Source: JBHHXR01 sp046757205 (GTDB lineage: Bacteria > Pseudomonadota > Alphaproteobacteria > Rhodobacterales > Rhodobacteraceae). Taken from it: 8,109 nt of DNA. Position 1 is the first letter of the stretch, and each line of letters opens with the position of its first letter. Below the pieces are notes generated by a model. It was not told the origin of the DNA. It was given only the letters and a program-made list of their open reading frames with translations, and ran no database searches. Shown here in pieces: positions 1 through 5,667 of this stretch. Where the stretch lies: assembly GCA_046757205.1 (NCBI GenBank), contig JBHHXR010000166.1:1-8109 (forward strand), in the 5' to 3' direction. The position numbers and the translations under genes were made by a program.

Positions 1-60
1 TTGGGGGCGGTATCGGGCCTTTCGGGGCGGCTGTGCCAAGTCGCATGATCGCGGTCCCAC

Positions 61-98
61 CCAAAACAAAAGAAGGCCGCGGCAAGCGCCGCGACCTT
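61..98 (-). terminator. Rho-independent terminator, minus strand
   Basis: Read on the minus strand, AAGGTCGCGGC (98-88) and GCCGCGGCCTT (83-73) form an 11-bp stem, with one G-U pair, around the 4-nt loop GCTT. A T-rich tail follows (TTCTTTTGTTTTGG). It would end a transcript entering from about position 250. A stem this GC-rich with this T tail is one of the better intrinsic terminators in the window. Confidence 0.7.
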
Positions 99-250
99 CC
101 GGTTTGTCGAGAGCATGGAGGGTGGTCCGGTCGGGGCTCACCCCTGGCTGTCGAGCGTTTGCCTGAAGGGACTGCCCTTCAGAACTTCGCCTCCCGGCCT
201 GAACCTGAACCTTGCTCCAATACCTCATGAGACATTGGACCACCTCCTTT
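73..250 (-). ncRNA. Candidate structured small RNA or leader
   Basis: No known RNA family was recognised. In minus-strand order the stretch holds a strong Shine-Dalgarno (AAAGGAGG, 250-243), an 18-codon ORF, hairpin GAAGGG-CAGT-CCCTTC (180-165) overlapping the stop codon, hairpin GGGG-TGAG-CCCC (144-133), the sequence GGACCACCCTCC (128-117), and a terminator hairpin (98-73). The 128-117 segment can pair with GGAGGTGGTCC (247-237), giving 11 bp with one bulged C. This would enclose the two hairpins and bury the ribosome-binding site. The pairings are seen in the sequence; that this is a real transcript is inference. No clear promoter was found upstream. Confidence 0.4.
179..235 (-). CDS. Candidate 18-residue peptide with strong RBS
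   Basis: The ORF encodes MSHEVLEQGSGSGREAKF and ends in TGA. The start is supported by GGAGG placed 7 nt before the ATG within AAAGGAGGTGGTCCA, about as good a ribosome-binding site as exists in this window. The peptide is hydrophilic, with no signal sequence or membrane segment, and I do not recognise it. The stop codon lies in a 6-bp hairpin (165-180), and a downstream sequence (117-128) is complementary to the Shine-Dalgarno. It could be a functional small protein, the reading part of a dual-function RNA, or a leader peptide. An ORF this short can arise by chance, so the call rests on the ribosome-binding site and the surrounding structure. Confidence 0.4.
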   Translation of the reverse strand: MSHEVLEQGSGSGREAKF

Positions 251-477
251 CGCTTGTTTCGGTTGCTGGCGATGGTGCCAGAGTCGCGGGAAATGTCCAG
301 TAAATTCGGCGATAGCGAACATTGCGGCGCGCCATTGGCACCGCGCCGGCGCGCCGGGTTCTCCCGCGCTACCTGGCCCGAATTCGATTGACGCCTCCGC
401 ACCGGCGGACAAGAACTGCGACCGGCACCACCGGCGCGGCAATGCTGCCGCTGCGCATGGCAGCGAGGAGAGCGAAC

Positions 478-1269
478 ATGAAACTGACCGATTTCAAGGC
501 CCTGACCTTCGACGTCTACGGCACGCTCATTGACTGGGAAAGCGGCATGATCGCCGGGCTGAAGCCCCTGACGGAAAGGCTGCGTAATCCGCTGTCGCGC
601 GACGATATCCTCGAAGCCCATGCGTGGCATGAATCGACGACGCAGGCACAGACGCCGGCGAAGCGGTATTCCGACGTGCTGGCGGTCGTCTGCAAGCGGC
701 TGGCCGAGGAATGGGGCATATCGGTTTCGCACGAAGAATGCGTCGCCTACGGCCGGTCGGTGCAAGACTGGCCAGCGTTTGACGACAGCGTCGAGGCGCT
801 GCGTTACCTCAAGCGGCATTACCGGCTGGTCGTGCTGTCGAATATCGACAACGCCAGTTTCGCGCACAGCAACCGCAGGCTGGGCGTGGAGTTCGACGCC
901 GTCTATACGGCCGAGGACGTCGGTTCCTACAAACCCTCGGCGCGCAATTTCGACTACATGCTGGATCAGCTTGCACGACTGGGGATCGGCAAGGGCGACA
1001 TCCTGCACACCGCCGAGAGCATGTTTCACGACCACGCCCCGGCCAATCGCGCCGGGCTGGCCAACTGCTGGATCTACCGGCGCCACGACAAGCAGGGATT
1101 CGGCGCCACCATGCGGCCCGAGGCGATGCCGCGTCACGATTTCATGTTCCACAGCATGGCCGACATGGCGGCGGCACACCGGGCGGAGGCCGCGGAAGAC
1201 CGTCAAGACTATTTCACCTGGAACGCCGGAGATGTGACCGTCACGGGGCCCGGTGGCGAGGAACTGTAA
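478..1269 (+). CDS. Haloacid dehalogenase type II-like HAD hydrolase
   Basis: This 263-residue protein is a cytoplasmic HAD-superfamily hydrolase, with closest style to haloacid dehalogenase type II. Such enzymes use an aspartate nucleophile to remove halide from 2-haloacids, although many relatives act on phosphate esters. Motif I is TFDVYGTLIDW with nucleophile Asp12. Motif II is VVLSN with Ser121. Motif III is SYKPS with Lys152. Motif IV is the HTAESMFHDHAPA segment, with HDH at 184-186. A helical cap domain lies between about residues 20 and 95. The ATG at 478 is chosen because GAGGAG (465-470) sits 7 nt upstream and motif I then falls at residue 12; the longer in-frame extension to 322 is arginine-rich and unlike a HAD N-terminus. 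The C-terminal tail (about 240-263) is extra to the core. It is convergent with the transporter gene, 19 nt apart. The fold is certain; the substrate is not. Confidence 0.88.
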   Translation: MKLTDFKALTFDVYGTLIDWESGMIAGLKPLTERLRNPLSRDDILEAHAWHESTTQAQTPAKRYSDVLAVVCKRLAEEWGISVSHEECVAYGRSVQDWPAFDDSVEALRYLKRHYRLVVLSNIDNASFAHSNRRLGVEFDAVYTAEDVGSYKPSARNFDYMLDQLARLGIGKGDILHTAESMFHDHAPANRAGLANCWIYRRHDKQGFGATMRPEAMPRHDFMFHSMADMAAAHRAEAAEDRQDYFTWNAGDVTVTGPGGEEL

Positions 1270-1288
1270 CTTTGGCCGACGGCCGGCG

Positions 1289-1912
1289 TTACGGAGCCGC
1301 CGGGCGCAGCGCCCCGACGATCAGCCGGAACGGCACCAGCGCCACCAGCGCCAGCGACATCTTGACCATGAAATCGGCGACGCCGAGCGACACCCAGAGG
1401 GGCACTACGGGGCCGCTGCCCAGAAGCGGCAGCGCCTCGTTGGCCCAGCTCACGTCGTTGCCCGGTTCGATGAAGGCGAGTGACGCGGAGAACGCGATGG
1501 AGAAGAAGAGCGCGGTGTCGAGCGACGAGCCGACCAGCGACGAGACGAACGGCGCGCGCCACCAGCTTCCCTGCCGCAGCCGGTCGAAGACGCCGACATC
1601 GACCATCTGCGCGACGAGGAAGGCGGTGCCGGAGCCGAGCGCGACGCGCCATGTGACCAGCGGTCCGGATTCGCCCATGATCTGGGTGCCCGCGAGAGAG
1701 GAGAGCAGGCCGACGACGAAACCCGCGAGCACGACCTTCCGGGCCTGCTCCGGCCCGTGCAGGCGGTTCATCAGGTCGGTGACGAGGAAGGCGAAGGGAT
1801 AGGTGAAGGCGCCCCAGGTTAGCCAGTTGCCGAACAGGAACTGCACCAGGATGTTGGAGGCGACGACAATCGCCGCCATCGCGGCAACGCCGAAAAAAAA
1901 GGCTCGGGTCAT
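1289..1912 (-). CDS. yhhQ: Queuosine precursor transporter, YhhQ/VUT family
   Basis: This 207-residue integral inner-membrane protein belongs to the YhhQ/VUT (DUF165) family, whose characterised members import preQ0 and preQ1 for tRNA queuosine synthesis. Hydrophobic segments lie at about residues 4-27, 32-49, 59-76, 90-108, 121-145 and 170-203. Family-typical stretches are TYPFAFLVTDLMNRLHG (37-53), GSGTAFLVAQMVDVGVFD (93-110) and the SLVGSSLDTALFF segment (125-137). The length matches the usual roughly 200-230 residues. The ATG at 1912 is supported by a GGA ribosome-binding core at 1922-1920, 7 nt before it, which is also part of a preQ1-I-like aptamer. That aptamer independently supports the substrate, since preQ1 riboswitches control queuosine uptake and synthesis genes. 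No queuosine biosynthesis genes are nearby. Several overlapping frames run through the region, but only this one has membrane-protein character. Confidence 0.92.
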   Translation of the reverse strand: MTRAFFFGVAAMAAIVVASNILVQFLFGNWLTWGAFTYPFAFLVTDLMNRLHGPEQARKVVLAGFVVGLLSSLAGTQIMGESGPLVTWRVALGSGTAFLVAQMVDVGVFDRLRQGSWWRAPFVSSLVGSSLDTALFFSIAFSASLAFIEPGNDVSWANEALPLLGSGPVVPLWVSLGVADFMVKMSLALVALVPFRLIVGALRPAAP

Positions 1913-1919
1913 GGACAGT

Positions 1920-1949
1920 TCCGTTTTTTAGAAGGTTGCGGAGACTTCT
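1920..1949 (-). promoter_or_regulatory. preQ1-I riboswitch aptamer
   Basis: The minus strand folds as an H-type pseudoknot of the preQ1 class I kind. P1 is AGAAG (1949-1945) with CTTCT (1934-1930). P2 is TCCG (1942-1939) in the loop with CGGA (1923-1920) at the 3' end. A run of six A's (1929-1924) forms the A-rich loop, and an unpaired C (1935) just before the P1 3' strand sits where the ligand-pairing cytosine of this class lies. The P2 3' strand contains the GGA core of the transporter's ribosome-binding site, 7 nt before its ATG. Ligand binding would therefore be expected to hide the site and reduce translation. Pairings are seen directly; the class assignment is from knowledge of the family architecture, and it lies before a queuosine-precursor transporter gene. 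Confidence 0.82.
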
Positions 1950-1974
1950 TCCGGGCAGCGCCCGGCCGGGGGCG

Positions 1975-2003
1975 GCTATAGCCTCCGGCGGCGGTCCGCG
2001 CAA
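1975..2003 (-). promoter_or_regulatory. Candidate sigma-70 promoter for the transporter
   Basis: On the minus strand, TTGCGC (2003-1998) and TATAGC (1980-1975) are separated by 17 nt. A start site near 1968 would give a leader of about 55 nt. That leader would hold a GC hairpin (1952-1966: CCGGGC, 3-nt loop, GCCCGG) and then the preQ1-I aptamer. The -35 and -10 matches are partial, so this is a reasonable but unproven promoter. Confidence 0.5.
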
Positions 2004-2743
2004 GTGGCCCGTTGTGTCCCGATTGCCACAAATGCCGATCAATAGCGCCGAAAAATGTCACATTCCGGTCAAACCGCCGTCGCGAACGCCTGCGACAACT
2101 CAAGCCTCGTAACAGTACGGCGTGAAGGGTGGTGCCGACGGGGCGTGTGGTTTTTTGCCCCCGATTCACCACCCGGATCGCTGAAGCACGAGTGGTTCCG
2201 GAATAAACGGATGGCGCGATGACGCGCATTTCGCGTAGCCGGCGGCTTCCCTCCAAGGTCTGCGACGCGACACCGGCCCGCCGGTCGGCCGCCAAGCGGT
2301 TCCCCCCCAAGCCAACCGATCCATTCAACCGACGACACAACACAGGACTGCGGAGCGCCCGGTGCACCCTCCGGGCCCCGTTGAGGCTCATCGCGTGGCG
2401 CCGATCGCGGCAGTCGCGGACCGGAGGGACGATATCGCGCCGCCCATCGTGGGAACAGGCGGCACGTGCGGGCGCCGGCGGGCTGCGGTCCGCCGGTTGT
2501 CTTTCACGGCAGCGCACCGGCAGATTTGCCCGGTTCCGGGCGAGATTCTGCAATGCCGAGAATCGAGAACGCCGTTGCGTTTTGGTCCATGATTTCGCGA
2601 ATTGAAAAACCTAAGTGTTGCCACGTTTCGAACCGAATTGCGCCGCAATCTTGATCGACGGTAAATGCGGCAACAACGAACGAAGCTTGATCGACTCTAA
2701 GGAACCCACCCAAGTCATCCTGCCACAAAGCCGAGTTCGTCAA
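2004..2743. other. Long non-coding stretch with repeats
   Basis: About 740 bases hold no ORF with a credible start, ribosome-binding site and protein-like composition; the frames that stay open are arginine- and proline-rich shadows. What can be seen: a TTTGTGGCA-type motif on the minus strand at 2033-2023, a nested inverted repeat at 2127-2174, the direct repeat CTTGATCGAC at 2650-2659 and 2686-2695, and visibly lower GC from about 2590 to 2740. No tRNA or rRNA was found. It may be decayed sequence or carry an unrecognised RNA. Confidence 0.6.
2127..2174. repeat. Nested inverted repeat
   Basis: The outer arms GGGTGGTG (2127-2134) and CACCACCC (2167-2174) are perfect 8-bp complements. Inside them GGGGC (2140-2144) pairs with GCCCC (2157-2161), leaving a 12-nt loop that includes six T's. 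Either strand could fold it. The function is unknown. Confidence 0.5.
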
Positions 2744-2782
2744 ACGACCGCCGAAGCTTGTAACCCCCGCTTCGGCGGTCGT
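2744..2782. terminator. Perfect 14-bp hairpin, probable terminator
   Basis: ACGACCGCCGAAGC (2744-2757) and GCTTCGGCGGTCGT (2769-2782) are perfect complements around an 11-nt loop. It lies about 30 nt past the stop of the minus-strand HAD gene (2814), so terminating that transcript is the likeliest role. The minus-strand tail is weak (GTTTG), while the plus-strand side has CTAATTTT. It may work in both directions. Confidence 0.65.
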
Positions 2783-2813
2783 CTAATTTTCGCCATCGGC
2801 ACCGGCATCGCCA

Positions 2814-3455
2814 CTACAGTGCTTCGGTCCCGACCTGCCCGTCACCCAGCAGCCCGAGAGCGGCGATTTCCTCCGCCAGCGCCGGTGCGCCGGTGAAACG
2901 ATGGCCCCGCCAGCCGCGGGCGCAGGCCGCCGCAACGTTGTCCGCCCGGTCGTCGATGAAGAAAAGCTGCGGGCCGCGGAATCCGGTTTCTTCCTCGACG
3001 ATCCGGTAGATCGCCGGGTCGGGCTTGATGACGCCGAGATGGCCGGAAAGGAAGCGGCGATCGAATTCTGCGAGCTCGGGGTAGTGCGTCTCGGCCAGCG
3101 CGAAGCTTTCCTTGCCGAAATTCGACAACGCGAAGACCGGCACGCCGCGCGCGCGCAAGGCCCGCAGAAGCGCCCAGGAACCGGCGATGGCGGGACGCGC
3201 CATTTCGATCCAGCGGTCGTGCCAGGCGCGGATCAGGTCACGGTATTCCGGATTGCGCCCGGCGGTTGCATAGACGGTCTCGCGGAACGGGGCGCCGAGG
3301 TCCATTGCCTCGTTCATCGCATCGAGGCCGGCCGCGGCAAAAAGCGCGTCCTGCGCGGCGCGATCCGGCAGAAGCTGGTCGTAGAGCAGCCGGGGATCCC
3401 AGTTGATCAGCACGTTGCCGATATCGAAGATGACGGCTTCAGGGGTTTTGGGCAT
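2814..3455 (-). CDS. YihX-like HAD family phosphatase
   Basis: This 213-residue cytoplasmic HAD hydrolase is of subfamily IA, variant 3. It most resembles the E. coli YihX group, whose namesake dephosphorylates alpha-D-glucose 1-phosphate. Motif I is IFDIGNVLIN with nucleophile Asp11; the usual second aspartate is replaced by Gly13, as in the FDxGNV group. Motif II is ALSN with Ser111. Motif III is GVIKPDP with Lys144. Motif IV is FFIDDRADN with Asp168 and Asp169. A helical cap occupies roughly residues 20-90. The length fits the family (about 200). The ATG at 3455 places motif I at the expected distance, but no clear Shine-Dalgarno precedes it. It is transcribed divergently from imuB, and a strong hairpin at 2744-2782 follows the stop. 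The substrate in this organism is unknown. Confidence 0.88.
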   Translation of the reverse strand: MPKTPEAVIFDIGNVLINWDPRLLYDQLLPDRAAQDALFAAAGLDAMNEAMDLGAPFRETVYATAGRNPEYRDLIRAWHDRWIEMARPAIAGSWALLRALRARGVPVFALSNFGKESFALAETHYPELAEFDRRFLSGHLGVIKPDPAIYRIVEEETGFRGPQLFFIDDRADNVAAACARGWRGHRFTGAPALAEEIAALGLLGDGQVGTEAL

Positions 3456-3741
3456 GCCGGGTCCGGTTTGTTTGATGCTCCACCGCCGACGGCTGCGGCA
3501 GGCGGCGAAGGACGACGGGCAGAAGCGGTATCAGACCGGGCGGCGCAAGCAAGCCCAAAGCGGCGGGCAGGCCCGGGAAAGACGCAGCGGAGACGGCGGT
3601 GGATACGGCGGCGGATACGGCGGCGGATGACATGTTTTTCGGGAATTCTCCCGTCCGTTACAGAATTGCCGGGGCCTGACGACTGCGGCTCCTGGCGCGT
3701 CGATCTGTGACTCGACTCCGGCGGCAGGGCGGCTATGTTAA
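3456..3741. other. Divergent intergenic region, no imuA
   Basis: This 286-base gap separates the HAD phosphatase (minus) from imuB (plus). Open frames here are low-complexity, one ending in a run of Gly-Gly-Gly-Tyr from a 12-bp tandem repeat, and none looks like a protein. No part of imuA, which usually precedes imuB, is visible. A possible -10 for imuB, TATGTT, lies at 3734-3739. Confidence 0.6.
3601..3624 (+). repeat. 12-bp tandem repeat, two copies
   Basis: GGATACGGCGGC occurs twice without interruption and is flanked by partial copies on both sides (GGCGGT before, GGATGAC after). It lies in the non-coding gap upstream of imuB. Confidence 0.7.
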
Positions 3742-3756
3742 GAACAAATAGTGAAC
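3742..3756 (+). promoter_or_regulatory. LexA box (SOS operator) of imuB
   Basis: GAACAAATAGTGAAC is an exact match to the alphaproteobacterial LexA operator form GAAC-N7-GAAC. It ends 12 nt before the imuB ATG at 3769, so LexA bound here would cover the promoter or start site. ImuB genes are classic SOS targets in this class of bacteria. A GTG that could extend the imuB frame (3751) lies inside the box and is therefore an unlikely start. Confidence 0.9.
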
Positions 3757-3768
3757 ATTTGCCCGCAC

Positions 3769-5433
3769 ATGCCACAGCGCCGCATCCTGTCGATCTGGTT
3801 TCCCCGCCTCGCCGCCGAGCGGGTGATGCGCGGCCATGCGCCGCTGGCCGAGGCGCCGTTCGCGGTGACGGCGGAAGTGGCCAACGCCATGACGCTGGCC
3901 AGCCTGAACGCGGTGGCCGAGGCGGCGGGGCTCAGCCGGGGCATGGCGCTGGGTGACGCCCGCGCCGTCTGCCCGGAGTTGCTGACCCGCCCCGCCGAGC
4001 CTCTGCGCGAGGCGGCGTTCCTGGCGGCGCTGGCCCGCTGGGCCGGCCGCTTCAGCCCCTGGGTCGCGACCGAAGGGGGCGAGGCGCTGGTGCTCGACAT
4101 CACCGGCTGCGCGCATCTCTTCGGCGGCGAGGAGAGGCTGGCGGCGGCGGTGGAGGCCGATTGCGCGCGGCTCGGCCTGACCCTGCGGCTCGGCATCGCC
4201 GACACCCGTGGCGCGGCCTGGGCGCTGGCGCGCTTCGCCGGGCAGGCGGTGACCGCCGCGCGTTCGGGCGACGACATCGATCAGGAGGCGCGCGCCACCC
4301 GCGCGCGCGCCCATCGGCGGCGCAACTGGGAACGCGGCGGCCCGGCCCCGGCGGTGAAACTGGCCGGCGCCGGGCAGGTGCTGCGGATCGCCCCGCCGGG
4401 TGCCCTGCGCAGCGCCCTGGCGCCGCTGCCGGTGGCGGCGCTGCGCCTGCCGCCCGACATCGTGGCCGGATTGGCGCGGCTGGGGCTGCGCCGGATCGGC
4501 GATCTGGCCGCCCTGCCGCGCGCCGCGCTGGCCCGCCGCTTCAGCGTCGCGGTGGTGCGAAGGCTCGACCAGGCCACGGGCGCGGAGCCCGAGCCGGTAT
4601 CGCCCGCCGGGCGGCCGCTGCATTTCGCACTGCGCCTCAGCCTGCCCGACCCGATCGGGCTGGAGGCCGACATCCTGGCCGGGCTCGACCGGCTGCTGCC
4701 GCCGCTGTGCGACAAGCTGAAGGCGGCGGGGCGCGGGGCGCGGCGGCTGCGCCTCAGCCTCCACCGGGTTGATCACACGGTGCAGACGATCGGGATCGGG
4801 CTGGCGCGCGCCAGCCGCGACGCCGCCCGCATCCGGCCGCTTCTGGCGATGAAGCTGGGCGGGGCGGAGGCCGGCTTCGGCATCGACATGCTGCGGCTGG
4901 AGGCGCATGTGACCGAGCCGCTGGCGGCGGCCCAGCACAAGGGGCATCTGGCGGCCACCGAGGCGGCGAAGGCGCGGATGAGCGCCGGCGGCGGCACCGA
5001 CATGGAGGCGCTGATCTCGCGCCTCGGCGCCCGCATCGGGCTGGAGGCGATGACCCGGTTTCACCCCGCCGACAGCCATATCCCGGAGAAGTCGGCGACC
5101 GTCATGGCGGCGGCCTATTGCGGCGCGGCGGACGACTGGCCGCGCCGTCCGCACCCGCGCCCGCTGAGGATTTTTCCGCCCGAACCGCTCTCGCCCGACG
5201 GCGTGGCCCGCCCGCCCGCGCGCTTCCGCTGGCGGCGCCGCGATTTCGTCACCGCCGCCGCCTTCGGGCCGGAGCGCATCGCGCCCGAATGGTGGCTCGA
5301 CGACCCGGCCTGGCGCTCCGGCCCGCGCGATTACTGGCGGGTGGAGACCGAAACCGGCGAACGGCTGTGGCTCTTCGAGGCGCGCGGCGGCGAGGTGCCG
5401 GCGGGCTGGTTCGTGCAGGGCGATTTCGGCTGA
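3769..5433 (+). CDS. imuB: ImuB, inactive Y-family polymerase homologue
   Basis: This 554-residue protein is ImuB, the non-catalytic Y-family polymerase relative that links DnaE2 to the sliding clamp during SOS-induced mutagenic translesion synthesis. The N-terminus, RRILSIWFPRLAAERVMRG, is typical of ImuB. The palm region carries VLDITGCAHLFGG with Asp110. Where an active Y-family enzyme has the catalytic Asp-Glu pair, this protein reads Glu105-Ala106, consistent with lost catalysis. A helix-hairpin-helix-like segment lies near 225-275 (LPPDIV to RLDQATG). The C-terminus has the YWRVETETGERLWLFEARGG to WFVQGDFG ending of the family. The ATG at 3769 is preferred because earlier in-frame starts fall in the LexA box. 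There is no Shine-Dalgarno, so the message may be leaderless or nearly so. Unusually, imuA is not upstream and dnaE2 does not directly follow; it begins about 1.9 kb downstream. Confidence 0.93.
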   Translation: MPQRRILSIWFPRLAAERVMRGHAPLAEAPFAVTAEVANAMTLASLNAVAEAAGLSRGMALGDARAVCPELLTRPAEPLREAAFLAALARWAGRFSPWVATEGGEALVLDITGCAHLFGGEERLAAAVEADCARLGLTLRLGIADTRGAAWALARFAGQAVTAARSGDDIDQEARATRARAHRRRNWERGGPAPAVKLAGAGQVLRIAPPGALRSALAPLPVAALRLPPDIVAGLARLGLRRIGDLAALPRAALARRFSVAVVRRLDQATGAEPEPVSPAGRPLHFALRLSLPDPIGLEADILAGLDRLLPPLCDKLKAAGRGARRLRLSLHRVDHTVQTIGIGLARASRDAARIRPLLAMKLGGAEAGFGIDMLRLEAHVTEPLAAAQHKGHLAATEAAKARMSAGGGTDMEALISRLGARIGLEAMTRFHPADSHIPEKSATVMAAAYCGAADDWPRRPHPRPLRIFPPEPLSPDGVARPPARFRWRRRDFVTAAAFGPERIAPEWWLDDPAWRSGPRDYWRVETETGERLWLFEARGGEVPAGWFVQGDFG

Positions 5434-5442
5434 CCGGCGGCG

Positions 5443-5460
5443 CCCGCGCCACGGCGCGGG
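5443..5460 (+). terminator. Weak terminator-like hairpin after imuB
   Basis: CCCGCGC (5443-5449) and GCGCGGG (5454-5460) form a 7-bp stem with a CACG loop, 9 nt past the imuB stop. The following bases (AAGGTTTACG) give only a poor T tract, so termination efficiency is uncertain. Confidence 0.4.
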
Positions 5461-5485
5461 AAGGTTTACGGCCACGCGCCCCGTT

Positions 5486-5528
5486 TCACGGAACCGTGAG
5501 GATTTGTGGCAAATCGACAACATATAGT
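5486..5528 (+). promoter_or_regulatory. Paired palindromes and candidate promoter
   Basis: Two interrupted palindromes lie one base apart: TCACGG-AA-CCGTGA (5486-5499) and GATTTG-TGG-CAAATC (5501-5515). A good -10, TATAGT, follows at 5523-5528. The second palindrome covers the -35 position, where the match to consensus is poor, suggesting an activator or repressor site. A transcript would start near 5535 and run toward the 15-codon ORF and the secreted protein gene at 5668. The palindromes are seen; the regulator is unknown. Confidence 0.5.
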
Positions 5529-5545
5529 CTCACGAAAGACACAAA

Positions 5546-5593
5546 ATGGCCAGAAACCTTAACTACTTTGACCGGGACCCGTTGGCGTATTGA
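5546..5593 (+). CDS. Candidate 15-residue peptide
   Basis: This ORF encodes MARNLNYFDRDPLAY, followed by TGA. It begins about 11 nt after the predicted start site of the promoter at 5523-5528 and ends 74 nt before the secreted protein gene. The upstream GAAAGAC is only a weak ribosome-binding site. The composition is protein-like rather than the Arg/Pro/Ala run of a GC-rich shadow frame. I do not recognise the peptide, and it could be a chance ORF or a leader peptide. Confidence 0.25.
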   Translation: MARNLNYFDRDPLAY

Positions 5594-5667
5594 TTTCCTT
5601 TTTCCGCGCGGGCAGCCCCCACGGGTCAATGACTGACAGCTCCGCGCGCAGGCGAACGGAGACTGAC

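Noticed and set aside
322..477. N-terminal extension of the first HAD protein
   Set aside because: It is arginine-rich and unlike HAD N-termini, whereas the ATG at 478 has a well-placed GAGGAG and puts motif I at residue 12.
1209..2042. A 277-codon minus-strand frame overlapping the transporter
   Set aside because: It has Arg/Pro/Gly-rich shadow composition. The neighbouring frame encodes a clear YhhQ-type membrane protein with a riboswitch in front of it.
2621..2640. TTCGAAC resembling a tRNA T-loop
   Set aside because: The flanking bases do not form a T-stem, and no anticodon or acceptor stem can be drawn on either strand.
2504..2743. A 79-codon minus-strand frame
   Set aside because: It starts with TTG beside the hairpin, has no ribosome-binding site and no recognisable domain.
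3403..3630. A plus-strand ORF ending in a Gly-Gly-Gly-Tyr run
   Set aside because: The glycine run comes from the 12-bp tandem repeat, the first part is antisense of the HAD phosphatase gene, and no ribosome-binding site is present.
3751..3768. GTG start giving six extra residues to ImuB
   Set aside because: The GTG lies inside the LexA box, has no ribosome-binding site, and the extra residues are not part of the family's N-terminus.
3733..5523. A 596-codon open frame on the minus strand over imuB
   Set aside because: It is the antisense of a GC-rich gene, full of Arg/Gln/Pro/Ala, with no recognisable domain. The plus-strand ImuB frame is unmistakable.
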